A stretch of 64,000 nt of DNA from DASUPK01 sp035265665 (GTDB taxonomy: Bacteria > Actinomycetota > Thermoleophilia > Solirubrobacterales > 70-9): assembly GCA_035265665.1 (NCBI GenBank), contig DATFOK010000102.1, forward strand, positions 1 through 64,000. The letters are read 5' to 3'. Under the pieces are notes generated by a model. It saw nothing but the letters and a program-made list of their open reading frames with translations, did not search any database and was not told where the DNA came from. The number at the start of each line of letters is the position of its first letter. Position 1 is the stretch's first letter. The position numbers and the translations under genes were made by a program. This document shows, piece after piece, positions 49,344-58,091 of this stretch.

Positions 49344-50440
49344 AGGTGGCCGTCCTCGGCGCCGGCGGGACGATCGCACCGGCAATCGCCCACGACCTGG
49401 CCGAGTCCGAGGAGGTCACGACCATGCGCCTCCTCGACCTCGACCTGCACCGGGCTGAGGAGGTCGCGATCGAGCACGGGGGAGGAAAGGCGCAGGCTCG
49501 CCGAGCCGATGCGACGAACGACCTCGCCAAGCAGCTCGCCGGGATGGACGTGCTGGTGAACTCCGCCGCCTACCGGATCAACCTGGCCGCGATGCGCGCC
49601 TGCCTCGACGCGGGTTGTCACTACATGGACCTCGGCGGCCTCTACCACGTCACCGCCGAGCAGCTCGAGCTCTCACCGGAATTCGAGCAGCGCGGGCTGT
49701 TGGCGCTGCTCGGGATCGGCTCGGCGCCCGGCAAGACGAACCTGCTCGCCGCCCGGGCCATGCGCGAGCTGGCTGGCAGCCCGGCCTCGATCTCGATTCT
49801 CGCGGCCGGACGGGATCTCGACCCGCCGGATGGCGTCAGCTTCCCCTACGCCGTCAGGACGCTGCTCGACGAGATCACGATGCCGCCGATGGCGCTGATC
49901 GATGGCAGGCCGCGCGAGCTCGAGCCGCTGCAGGCGGGCCCCACCATCGACTTCGGCGAGCCGATCGGCGAGGGGGACACGATCTTCACCCTCCACTCGG
50001 AGGTGCTCACCTTCGGCGAAAGCTTCAGCTGCCCGAACGTGACCTTTGCGCTCTCGCTGTCACCGAAGGTGCTCGAGAGCCTGGAGAAGCTGCGGGGGGC
50101 GAGCGAGGAGCGGATGGCCGAAGTTGCTCGCTCCGCATCGCCCCCCTCAGCAAAGACCACCTCCGTCCACGTTGTCGAGGTGACCGGAGAGGACGCCGTG
50201 GTCCGCGCCCGGAGCGTCACCCCGCCACACCAGGCCTGGGGTCTCGGGGGCGGCATCGTCTCGACCGCGACGCCGGCGGCGGCCGCGGTCAGGCTGCTGG
50301 CCCGGGGGGACATCGAGCGGCGCGGGGCGCTCCCACCGGAAGGCTGCATCGACCCGGATGGGATGTTCGGCGAGCTCGAGATGCGCGGCGTCCGGTTCGA
50401 CTTCACCACCGCGCCGGTCGAGCGGGAGGCCGCCCTGTGA
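49340..50440 (+). CDS. Saccharopine dehydrogenase-like NAD(P)-binding protein
   Basis: 366 residues. Rossmann start VAVLGAGGTIAPAIAHDLAE, then DVLVNSAAYRINLAAMRACL and CHYMDLGGLYHV, the saccharopine/carboxynorspermidine dehydrogenase-family landmarks; GIGSAPGKTNLLAARAM follows. Such enzymes make or split imine-linked amines such as saccharopine or carboxyspermidine. Within a transaminase/alanine dehydrogenase operon it may reductively couple or cleave an amine-keto acid adduct (inference). Its GTG overlaps the PucR stop (GTGA) and its own stop overlaps the ald start in the same way. Confidence 0.82.
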   Translation: MKVAVLGAGGTIAPAIAHDLAESEEVTTMRLLDLDLHRAEEVAIEHGGGKAQARRADATNDLAKQLAGMDVLVNSAAYRINLAAMRACLDAGCHYMDLGGLYHVTAEQLELSPEFEQRGLLALLGIGSAPGKTNLLAARAMRELAGSPASISILAAGRDLDPPDGVSFPYAVRTLLDEITMPPMALIDGRPRELEPLQAGPTIDFGEPIGEGDTIFTLHSEVLTFGESFSCPNVTFALSLSPKVLESLEKLRGASEERMAEVARSASPPSAKTTSVHVVEVTGEDAVVRARSVTPPHQAWGLGGGIVSTATPAAAAVRLLARGDIERRGALPPEGCIDPDGMFGELEMRGVRFDFTTAPVEREAAL

Positions 50441-51567
50441 AGGTTGGTGTCCCCACCGAGATCAAGGAGGACGAGTACCGCGTCTCCCTGACCGCGGCCG
50501 GCGCGCGGGAGCTGCGGGAGCACGGCCACGAGGTTCTCATCCAGACCGGGGCGGGTGAGGGCAGCGCGATCTCGGACGACGCCTACGCCGCTCAGGGAGC
50601 GCAGATCCTCCCCGACGCGGCCGCTGTCTTCGAGCAGGCCGAGATGGTGTTGGGCGTCAAGGAGACGCAGCTGGGAGAGGTCGAGATGCTGCGCCCGGAC
50701 CACACCCTGTTCACCTACCTGCATCTCGCCCCGGCGCCCGAGCTGACCAGGGCCCTGCAGGAGAGCGGCGCGACCTGCGTCGCCTACGAGACCGTCGAGG
50801 ATTCGCAGGCGCGCCTGCCGCTGCTCGCCCCGATGAGCGAGATCGCCGGCAAGATCGCCACTCAGGCCGGCGCCTTCTTCCTGGAGAAGCCCCTCGGAGG
50901 CCGCGGGATCCTGCTTGGCGGCGTGCCGGGCGTCGCCGCCGCCACGGTGATGGTCATCGGCGGGGGCGCCGTCGGGATGAACGCAGCCTTCATCGCGATC
51001 GGGATGGAGGCCGACGTCTTCACCTACGACGTCAACATCGACAAGCTCCGCGAACTCGACGTCGCGTTCGGCGGCCGCGCCTCCACCGTCTACTCCTCGA
51101 CGCTGGCGATCGAGGAGATGCTTCCGCGCGCCGACCTGGTGATCGGCGCCGTGCTGGTGCACGGGGCCAAGGCGCCGTACGTGGTTCGCCGCGAGCAGCT
51201 CAAGCTGATGAAGCGCAACGCGGTCCTGGTCGACGTGGCCATCGACCAGGGCGGCTGCTTCGAGACGTCTCATCCCACCACCCACCGCGATCCGGTCTTC
51301 GAGGTCGAGGGGATCACCCACTACTGCGTCGCCAACATGCCCGGCGCCGTGCCTATCACCTCGACCTATGCCCTTACCAACGCCACGCTGCCGTACGTGC
51401 TGGCGCTGGCCGATCACGGCGTGGCCGAAGCCGCGCGACGGGACCCCGGGCTGCGGCTCGGCATCAACGTCGCGGCCGGTGCCGTCACGCACCCCGCCGT
51501 CGCCGAAGCCGTCGGTGTCGAGCACACTCCCGTCGAGGAAGTGCTCGGCCAAAAGCAGAAAGTCTGA
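50437..51567 (+). CDS. ald: Alanine dehydrogenase
   Basis: 376 residues, normal length. It interconverts alanine and pyruvate plus ammonia with NAD. Catalytic K75 (LGVKETQLGE) and H96 (TYLHLAPAPE) are in the expected places, and the NAD loop is MVIGGGAVGMNAAFIAIGM. DVAIDQGGCFETSHPTTH and VANMPGAVPITST are also diagnostic. GTG 50437 overlaps the upstream stop by 4 bp. Downstream of a pyruvate-dependent aminotransferase it would regenerate pyruvate and release the amino nitrogen as ammonia. Confidence 0.93.
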   Translation: MKVGVPTEIKEDEYRVSLTAAGARELREHGHEVLIQTGAGEGSAISDDAYAAQGAQILPDAAAVFEQAEMVLGVKETQLGEVEMLRPDHTLFTYLHLAPAPELTRALQESGATCVAYETVEDSQARLPLLAPMSEIAGKIATQAGAFFLEKPLGGRGILLGGVPGVAAATVMVIGGGAVGMNAAFIAIGMEADVFTYDVNIDKLRELDVAFGGRASTVYSSTLAIEEMLPRADLVIGAVLVHGAKAPYVVRREQLKLMKRNAVLVDVAIDQGGCFETSHPTTHRDPVFEVEGITHYCVANMPGAVPITSTYALTNATLPYVLALADHGVAEAARRDPGLRLGINVAAGAVTHPAVAEAVGVEHTPVEEVLGQKQKV

Positions 51568-51581
51568 CCAAGGAGGAACAA

Positions 51582-53054
51582 ATGGAATCCGCCACCGCGG
51601 AGCAGCAGAAGAAGGATGCGACCGAGGTCCTCGACCTCAAGAACATGATCGGCGGCGAGTTCGTCGATCCGGCCGAGGGCAAGACCGAGGACGTGATCAA
51701 CCCGGCCACCGGCGAGGTGATCGGGCACTCACCCCTCTCCACGGAGGAGGACGTCGACCGGGCCGTCAAGGCGGCGCGCGAGGCGTTCGAGACCTGGCAG
51801 TACACGACACCGTCCCACCGCCAGGAGCTTCTTCTGAAGCTCGCCGACGGGTTCCAGGAGCGGGCCGAGGAGATCACCGACTGGGAGACCAGGGACGCGG
51901 GCAAGCCGCGCCAGGCGATGTTCGACGAGGAGATCCCCCCGATGGTGGATCAGCTCCGCTTCTTCGCCGGAGCCGCTCGGACGATGGAGGGGCGCGCCGC
52001 GGGTGAGTACATGGAGGACCACACCTCCTATATCCGCCGCGAGCCGGCTGGCGTGGTGGGCCAGATCACCCCCTGGAACTACCCGCTGATGATGGCCGTC
52101 TGGAAGATCGGCCCCGCGCTCGCCACCGGGTGCACCCTCGTCCTCAAGCCGGCCGAGACCACCCCGGTGACGACGCTCAAGATCCTGGCCGAGCTGGCGG
52201 CCGAGATCTATCCGCCCGGCGTCATGAACTTCATCGGCGGCCATGGCGACCCCGCGGGCGCTTCGCTGGTCACGCACCCCGAGGTCGCCATGGTCTCGCT
52301 GACCGGCTCTCCGGAGACCGGCAAGTGGATCGCCGAGCACGCGGCGCCCAGCCTGAAGAAGGTCCATCTGGAGCTCGGCGGGAAGGCGCCGGTGATCGTC
52401 TTCGACGACGCCGACATGGAGCTGGCGATGGAGACGATCGCCGGAACCGGCTACTTCAACGCTGGCCAGGACTGCACCGCGGCGACCCGCGTGCTGGCCT
52501 CGAAGGGCGTCTACGACGACGTCGTCTCGGGCCTCGCCGAGCAGGCGAAGGACTACAAGACCGGCGACACGTTCGACCCCGACACCGTGCTTGGTCCGGT
52601 CAACTCCGAGCGCCAGCGCGACCGCGTCGAGGGCTTCCTGAAGGACGCGAACGGCGCCGAGATCGTCACCGGCGGGAAGCGCCCGGATCTGCCGGGCTAC
52701 TTCCTCGAGGCGACGGTGGTCGCCGGCCCGAACCAGGACGACCGGATGATCCAGGACGAGATCTTCGGCCCGGTGATCACGGTTCAGTCCGTCGACGACG
52801 AGGCGAAGGCGATCGAGTGGGCCAACGGTGTGCGCTACGGCCTGGCGTCATCGGTGTGGACCAAGGACGTCGGCCGCGCGATGCGCGTCTCGAAGGCCCT
52901 GAAGTTCGGTTGTGTCTGGGTCAACGACCACATCCCGATCGTGGCCGAGATGCCGCACGGCGGCTACAAGCAGTCCGGGTATGGCAAGGACCTCTCGGTC
53001 TACGCCTGCGAGGACTACACGCACATCAAGCACGTGATGGTCAATCACGCGTAA
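51582..53054 (+). CDS. Aldehyde dehydrogenase (aminobutyraldehyde/betaine-aldehyde type)
   Basis: 490 residues. Catalytic C298 in FNAGQDCTAATRV, general base in VHLELGGKAPVIVFDDADM, and GQITPWNYPLMMAVWKIGPA. The GQDCTA and NDHIPIVAEMPHGGYKQSG segments are those of gamma-aminobutyraldehyde dehydrogenases (PatD/YdcW-like). It would oxidise the aminoaldehyde made by the aminotransferase, for example to GABA. AAGGAGG lies 7 nt before the ATG. Last gene of the catabolic operon, 14 bp after ald. Confidence 0.88.
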   Translation: MESATAEQQKKDATEVLDLKNMIGGEFVDPAEGKTEDVINPATGEVIGHSPLSTEEDVDRAVKAAREAFETWQYTTPSHRQELLLKLADGFQERAEEITDWETRDAGKPRQAMFDEEIPPMVDQLRFFAGAARTMEGRAAGEYMEDHTSYIRREPAGVVGQITPWNYPLMMAVWKIGPALATGCTLVLKPAETTPVTTLKILAELAAEIYPPGVMNFIGGHGDPAGASLVTHPEVAMVSLTGSPETGKWIAEHAAPSLKKVHLELGGKAPVIVFDDADMELAMETIAGTGYFNAGQDCTAATRVLASKGVYDDVVSGLAEQAKDYKTGDTFDPDTVLGPVNSERQRDRVEGFLKDANGAEIVTGGKRPDLPGYFLEATVVAGPNQDDRMIQDEIFGPVITVQSVDDEAKAIEWANGVRYGLASSVWTKDVGRAMRVSKALKFGCVWVNDHIPIVAEMPHGGYKQSGYGKDLSVYACEDYTHIKHVMVNHA

Positions 53055-53078
53055 CCGGCTTGCGCCGGCGGGCGGGGG

Positions 53079-54296
53079 CTAGCCCTTCGCCCGCTGGCAG
53101 TAGCCGTATGAGGTGAGGTTCGCCGGGCCGAAGTAGCCGAACGCGCTCGCGGTGGTGGTGCCGTCGTCGTTCAGCGAGTTGCCGGTGTAGAAACCGTTGC
53201 GCGAGTCGAGCGCGAAGCCGGTGCTGGTCAGCCGCAGGTTCCGGGGGCAGGGCGGAGTTGTCGCGTCGGCGGTCGTGCCCTGCGCGACCGCGGTCGGAGC
53301 CGAGACCACCTCGGTGAGGATCGGGCGCTTCTTCCTGACGCAGTAGGCGATCGAGGTGAGCTCGCCGCCGCCGGTCGTGCCGGTCCCGATGAAGGCGCTG
53401 CCCGTCACCTTCCAAGCCCTCGTGCCGACTGCCCGAGATTCGGTCACATAGTTGCCGCCGTCGCTCGCGAAGTTCGTGCGCTGGAAGCCGCCGGTGATCA
53501 GCTGCTGGCCCTTCGGGCAGCGGGCGATCGCCGACTTCGTCTGACCCGGCAGGATGAAGACGGTCTTGTGCGGCGTTGGGTTCTGCGGGATCTGCCCCCG
53601 GGCGCAGACGGCCTGGACGGTGACGTTCCGGGGGGTCGTCGAGTCCCAGCTGAGGTCGTAGAGGACCGTCGTGACGTGGAAGCCGCGCTGGGCACCGAGC
53701 CGCTCGAATGAATGCGGATAGACGCCCTCACCGTCCGAGCCGGGAGGCTGGTTGACGAGCATCCCGCCGCCGATCGGATAGGTGTTACCGGGACAAAGTG
53801 TCGTGAAGCGGTCAGCGTGGTCCGGTCCGGCGGTCTTGAAGGTCTTGGAGAGGATCCTGATGCCGCGGGGCGGCCCCGGCTTTCCCGGCTCGACCCTGGG
53901 ACCCCGCCTGCCCTGGACCCGGATCGTGCCCAACGCCGAGTTGAGGATGTAGAGGCCGGACGAGTCGCGCAAGGCCATCATCACCTTGTTGCACGTCGTG
54001 CCGCGGCGCAGGACGAAGACCAAGTCGTTACGCGGGAGTGACCCCGCGCCCCTCGCTACGCCGACCTTGCGTCCGCGCGGGTCCTTCGTGATCTTTCTCG
54101 CCAGCTGCTGCGCGGGCGGATAGCAGCCGTCCTTGGAGATCGAGCGGAAGTAGAGGGCGATCTTGAACGCGTTCTCGAGCTTCGTCGTGGCCGGGTTGTG
54201 GCCGGCCCCGGTACGGCCGGCGTGAGCCGCCTGCGAGCAGGCGAGGACGCCTGCCAGGACGGCGACCGCGGTGGCGAGTCGAAGCGAGTTCCGCAC
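53079..54296 (-). CDS. Secreted protein of unknown function
   Basis: 405 residues with a signal peptide (LRLATAVAVLAGVLACSQAA, cleavage near AHAG). Two similar halves are suggested by repeated patterns: RFTTLCPGNTYPIGGGMLVN and SAIARCPKGQQLITGGFQRT, then TPPCPRNLRLTSTGFALDS, each a cysteine followed by a GGG/GGF turn and strands. That suggests a beta-repeat with disulfides. No catalytic motif. GTG start, TTAAAT 7 nt upstream. It converges on the aldehyde dehydrogenase gene. Function unknown. Confidence 0.65.
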   Translation of the reverse strand: MRNSLRLATAVAVLAGVLACSQAAHAGRTGAGHNPATTKLENAFKIALYFRSISKDGCYPPAQQLARKITKDPRGRKVGVARGAGSLPRNDLVFVLRRGTTCNKVMMALRDSSGLYILNSALGTIRVQGRRGPRVEPGKPGPPRGIRILSKTFKTAGPDHADRFTTLCPGNTYPIGGGMLVNQPPGSDGEGVYPHSFERLGAQRGFHVTTVLYDLSWDSTTPRNVTVQAVCARGQIPQNPTPHKTVFILPGQTKSAIARCPKGQQLITGGFQRTNFASDGGNYVTESRAVGTRAWKVTGSAFIGTGTTGGGELTSIAYCVRKKRPILTEVVSAPTAVAQGTTADATTPPCPRNLRLTSTGFALDSRNGFYTGNSLNDDGTTTASAFGYFGPANLTSYGYCQRAKG

Positions 54297-54298
54297 GA

Positions 54299-55067
54299 TC
54301 AGGATTTAACACACCTCCTGACGAGAAAGAGCGCTCCCAGGATCGGCGTCACTCCGGCGAGCGCGAAGGGCCACCAGGTAATCCCCCCGTCCGAGTCCGC
54401 CGACGCCGCGGCCGCCTTGGGTGGGCCACCCGGGAGGACCTGGGCGAGGAAGTTCGCGTAGGCATCGGCGCCGGTGAATGTTTGGGTGGAAGAGATCGGG
54501 CAGGAACCAGGCGCCCGGCTTCTGCTCGGCCTAGTGGTGCACCCGGCTGTACTCGACCCAGTCGAGCAGCAGAATCCGGTGCGGGAACTGCTTCCGGGCC
54601 TTGAAGAAGATGCCCGTGTCGGGGCGGGTGGGCGGCCCGTGTCCGCGTTGTACTCCGTGACCAGCCCCAGGACCCGCTTCTTGCCGAGCATCCGGAGCGC
54701 TTCGGAGATCAGGTCCGGATTGACGCCGCTGTTGCCGTAGTCGTTCACCAGGACGAGGTGCGGCAGCTTGCCCTTCCTGCGAAGCTTGGCGGCGACCTCG
54801 ATCGCCTCCTTGAAGCCCCGGCAGCCCCGCGCGTTGACGGAGCAGCCGACCGCGTTCAAGTTCGGGATCGGCAGCAGCACGGTCGAGTCGCCGATCATGA
54901 TCGGCGGCATGCCCTTCGGGTTGGGATTCACATGCGCCTCGCCCCCGGTGCACTCCTTTGCAGCCGAAGGCGGGTTCCCCGGCGCCGTGAGCGGCGACCG
55001 CGAGCGTCAGTGCCGCGACCAGCACGAGTGCAAGAGCGATCGTCTGTGATCCTCCCCGGCTGGCCAC
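54299..55067 (-). pseudogene. Decayed secreted SGNH-hydrolase-like gene
   Basis: One protein can be followed through three frames. Signal peptide start at 55067 (TIALALVLVAALTLAVAAHG); frame shift near 54955; GMPPIMIGDSTVLLPIPNLN with the GDS block and LVLVNDYGNSGVNPDLI; shift near 54620 to DTGIFFKARKQFPHRILLLD; an in-frame TAG at 54531-54533 after YSRVHH; then AEQKPGAWFLPDLFHPN, which holds the Asp-x-x-His of SGNH enzymes; and a last shift near 54480 to FTGADAYANFLAQ and a C-terminal membrane helix. Three shifts plus a stop argue for true decay rather than one sequencing error. Confidence 0.8.
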
Positions 55068-55080
55068 CGGACAAGGCTAG

Positions 55081-55926
55081 TTACGGAATTGCCGTGCTCT
55101 CGGCGATGGCGCCGGCGCCACCCGCGCGCGCGGCGACGCCTTCCTCGCGCGTCAAACGGTGCGCGAGGTAGACCGGGATGATCGAGAGCAGCACCACGAT
55201 CAGCGCCACGACGTTCGTGATCGGCAGCTGCTGCCCGCGGAACAGGTTGCTGTAGATCCAGATCGGGAGGGTCTCGTCACCGGCGCCGAGCGTGAACGTG
55301 GTCACGATGATCTCGTCGAAGGAGAGTGCGAACGCCAGCAACCCCCCGGCGACCAGCGCCGTCTGCATGCTGGGCAGCGTGACGAAGCGAAAGGTCTGCC
55401 AGGTGTGAGCGCCCAGGTCAGCGGACGCCTCCTCGAGGTTCGCCGAGACCCGGCGGAGCCGGGCGATCACGTTGTTGTAGATGACGACGATGCAGAAGGT
55501 GGCGTGTCCGACGATGACGGTGAACAGGCTCAGGCTGATCCCGAACACCTGCGTGAAGGTGTCGCTGAAGGCGAGGCCGGTGACGATTCCCGGCAGTGCG
55601 ATCGGCAAGACCACGATGAATGAGATCGTTTCTCGCCCGAAGAACCGGTGCCTGGCAACGGCCATGGATGCGAGCGTGCCGAGCACCAGCGCGATCACGG
55701 TCGCCACCGCACCGACCTTGACCGAGGTGAAGAGAGCGTCACGCGCGCCCGAGTCCTTGATCGCCTCGCCGAACCACTCGGTGGTGAGACCGTCCAATGG
55801 CCACTTGAGGGTCGTTCCGCCGTTGAACGCGTAGACCGCGACCACGATCAGGGGGATGTAGATGAAGGCGAGTGTGATGCCCACGCCCACGCGCAGCAGG
55901 TTCCTGGTTGCCGGTGAGAGCCTCAT
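55081..55926 (-). CDS. potC: Polyamine-type ABC transporter permease (PotC-like), system 2
   Basis: 281 residues, six membrane helices. EAA loop EASADLGAHTWQTFRFVTLPS then MQTALVAGGLLAFALSFDEI, standard for PotC/PotI. Overlaps the PotB-like gene by 4 bp (ATGA). Last gene of the second potA-D-B-C unit. About 48% or so of positions look shared with the system 1 PotC by eye, so the two systems are related but not a recent duplication. Confidence 0.87.
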   Translation of the reverse strand: MRLSPATRNLLRVGVGITLAFIYIPLIVVAVYAFNGGTTLKWPLDGLTTEWFGEAIKDSGARDALFTSVKVGAVATVIALVLGTLASMAVARHRFFGRETISFIVVLPIALPGIVTGLAFSDTFTQVFGISLSLFTVIVGHATFCIVVIYNNVIARLRRVSANLEEASADLGAHTWQTFRFVTLPSMQTALVAGGLLAFALSFDEIIVTTFTLGAGDETLPIWIYSNLFRGQQLPITNVVALIVVLLSIIPVYLAHRLTREEGVAARAGGAGAIAESTAIP

Positions 55927-56822
55927 AGGTGCTCGAACGCGCCCAGCCGCCTGGCGATCAGGAGGTAGATGATCATCACGATGATCGGGACCGTCGCGAA
56001 GGCGGACGCGAGAGGCAGGTTGTTGGTGTGGTCCGTGAAGACGACGTTGCCGATGAACTGCGTGTCGGGGGAGACCAGCGATGGCGTGATGTAGTCGCCC
56101 ATCGTCAGTGAGAAGGTGAAGATTGAGCCCGCGACGATCGCTGGGAAGACGAGGGGCAGCACCACCCGCCTAAAGGAGTTCCAGGGCTTGCCGCCGAGAT
56201 CCTCCGACGCCGAAATCAGGGAATTCGGGATTCGCTCGAGACCCGCGTAGATCGGCAGGATCATGTAGGGGAGCCAGAGGTAGCTCTCCACGAGCCAGAC
56301 GGCGGTGGTCCCGTAGCCGGGTCCATCGAGGCCGATCGGGTCCAGGGCCCAGTTGACGATCCCTCCCGACGAGAGCATCGTCCGCCAGGCGTAGACCTTG
56401 ACCAGGTAGAAGGACCAGAGCGGCATCAGGACTGCCACGAGCAGCAATCCCTTCATCCGTGGGCTGGCGACCTTCGCCATGTAGAAGGCGATCGGGAAGG
56501 CCAGGATCACGTCGGTGAGGGTCGCCGCCGCCGCGATCCCGATCGTTCGCAGGGCGACGTCCTTGTAGACCGGGGTGTCGATCAGCTCCCTGTAGTTGTC
56601 GAAGCTGAACCCCTTGACCAGCTCGCCGCTCAGGGCGTCGACCGACCAGAAGGCCGCGATCAGCAGAACGATCAGCGATCCGATGTAGCCGATCACGAGC
56701 CATCCGACCGGACCGGCCAGCAGGGCGCCCGCCTGGAGGCGAGAGCGGCCGTGGAAGAGGTCGGCGAGCCTGCGGCCCGCCGACCTCTTCTCCTCGCCGG
56801 CTGCTACGCCGGCTGCTTCCAC
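55923..56822 (-). CDS. potB: Polyamine-type ABC transporter permease (PotB-like), system 2
   Basis: 299 residues, six membrane helices after a cytosolic N-terminus. EAA loop SASEDLGGKPWNSFRRVVLPL with VFPAIVAGSIFTFSLTMGDY, typical PotB/PotH. VNWALDPIGLDGPGYGTTAV is the usual extracytoplasmic loop. GTG start, 36 bp after the binding-protein gene. Forms the channel with the PotC-like protein. Confidence 0.87.
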   Translation of the reverse strand: MEAAGVAAGEEKRSAGRRLADLFHGRSRLQAGALLAGPVGWLVIGYIGSLIVLLIAAFWSVDALSGELVKGFSFDNYRELIDTPVYKDVALRTIGIAAAATLTDVILAFPIAFYMAKVASPRMKGLLLVAVLMPLWSFYLVKVYAWRTMLSSGGIVNWALDPIGLDGPGYGTTAVWLVESYLWLPYMILPIYAGLERIPNSLISASEDLGGKPWNSFRRVVLPLVFPAIVAGSIFTFSLTMGDYITPSLVSPDTQFIGNVVFTDHTNNLPLASAFATVPIIVMIIYLLIARRLGAFEHL

Positions 56823-56858
56823 GGCCGGTGCTTCATGCGGTGATCTCTACGGCCGAAA

Positions 56859-58091
56859 TCACCCCTTGATCTCGGTCCACGCGGCGTCCCACTCGTTGTT
56901 GTCCTTGCAGACCTCGCCGCGGTCGTCACCGCAGTCCGCAAGTGGCGTGATCCAGTAGTAGACCTTGTCCCAGAACGCAGGATCGTCCGCGTGGTAGTTC
57001 GTGCAGAACTGCGGATCCGGCGGCAGCTCGTCGGCCTTGGCGGCCTGAGCCAGCGTGTCGGCTTCGCACGACTTGCTCTGGGCCGGCGCCTCACCGAAGT
57101 ACTGGGCGACTTCAGCATTCGCCAGCGGCGAGATGATGAAGTCCATCCACCTGTACATGCAGTTCGGGTGCTTGGCCTCCGAGCTGATCATCCAGGTGTC
57201 GGACCAACCGGTCGCGCCCTCTTCGGGCACGAACCCCTGGTTGGGACCAGGTGCCTCAACCGGCGCCTTCTCGGCGAGCAGGCTGAAGTACTGGTACTGC
57301 CAGGTGGTTCCGACGACCACGTCGCTGTTTGCGAACGACTGGATCTGCTTCGCTGCATCGGCCCAGTACTCGCCGACGTTCGCCTTCTGCTGTTTCAGCA
57401 GATCGACCGCCGCGTTGAACTGCTCCTCGTCGAGCTCGTATGGGTTGTCGATTCCCAGATCCGGGTTGTGCGCCTTCAGGTAGACGGCGGCGTCGGCGAT
57501 GTAGACCGAGTCGTCATAGACGCTGATCTTGCCCTGGTACTTGGACGCCTGGTTCGGATCGAGGATCACTCCCCATGACGTCGGGGCGGGCGTCACCTCG
57601 TCGGAGTTCCACATGAGCAGGTTCGCACCGCGCCCGTGAGGAATTCCGTACGGCGTGCCGTCGACCGTGTTGTACGGCTGGTTCTTGAGGTCCTCGAAGA
57701 TGGTCTCGTAGTTCGGGACCAGGTCGAGGTTGACCGGATCGACGTCGTCGCCGGCGACCAGCCGGAGCGACGCGTTGCCGGATGCCGAGACGCCGTCGTA
57801 CTGACCGGATCGCATCAGGTCCACCATCTCGCTGGAGGTGCCGGCTTCCTTCAGATTGATCTTGCAGCCCGTCTGCTGCTCGAAATCGGACTGCCACGGG
57901 TCCGCGACGTAACCTGGCCAGGCGATCAGGTTCAGCTGGCCTTCGCCGGCCCCGACCTCCGTGGGTGCACCACTGGTGCCGCCGCTGTCATCGTCGTCCC
58001 CGCCGCAGCCGGCGATAACCAGCATGGTTGCGAGTAGCCCGGCGACTATCGCCGCGGGCACCCAGGCGGGGTGAGCTCTAGATCTGCTCAC
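56859..58091 (-). CDS. potD: Polyamine-type ABC substrate-binding lipoprotein (PotD-like), system 2
   Basis: 410 residues with a lipobox (LVIAGCGGDDDD). PBP-II fold: LNLIAWPGYVADPWQSDFEQ, GVSASGNASLRLVAGDDVDP, YGIPHGRGANLLMWNSDEV and WQYQYFSLLAEKAP. Six or more extra cysteines in the C-terminal third (HPNCMYRW, SKSCEAD, QFCTNYH, ADCGDDRGEVCKD) suggest disulfides not seen in the system 1 protein. The GTG start lies within the end of the upstream ATPase gene (14-bp overlap). Ligand by family: polyamine or a related amine. Confidence 0.85.
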   Translation of the reverse strand: MSRSRAHPAWVPAAIVAGLLATMLVIAGCGGDDDDSGGTSGAPTEVGAGEGQLNLIAWPGYVADPWQSDFEQQTGCKINLKEAGTSSEMVDLMRSGQYDGVSASGNASLRLVAGDDVDPVNLDLVPNYETIFEDLKNQPYNTVDGTPYGIPHGRGANLLMWNSDEVTPAPTSWGVILDPNQASKYQGKISVYDDSVYIADAAVYLKAHNPDLGIDNPYELDEEQFNAAVDLLKQQKANVGEYWADAAKQIQSFANSDVVVGTTWQYQYFSLLAEKAPVEAPGPNQGFVPEEGATGWSDTWMISSEAKHPNCMYRWMDFIISPLANAEVAQYFGEAPAQSKSCEADTLAQAAKADELPPDPQFCTNYHADDPAFWDKVYYWITPLADCGDDRGEVCKDNNEWDAAWTEIKG

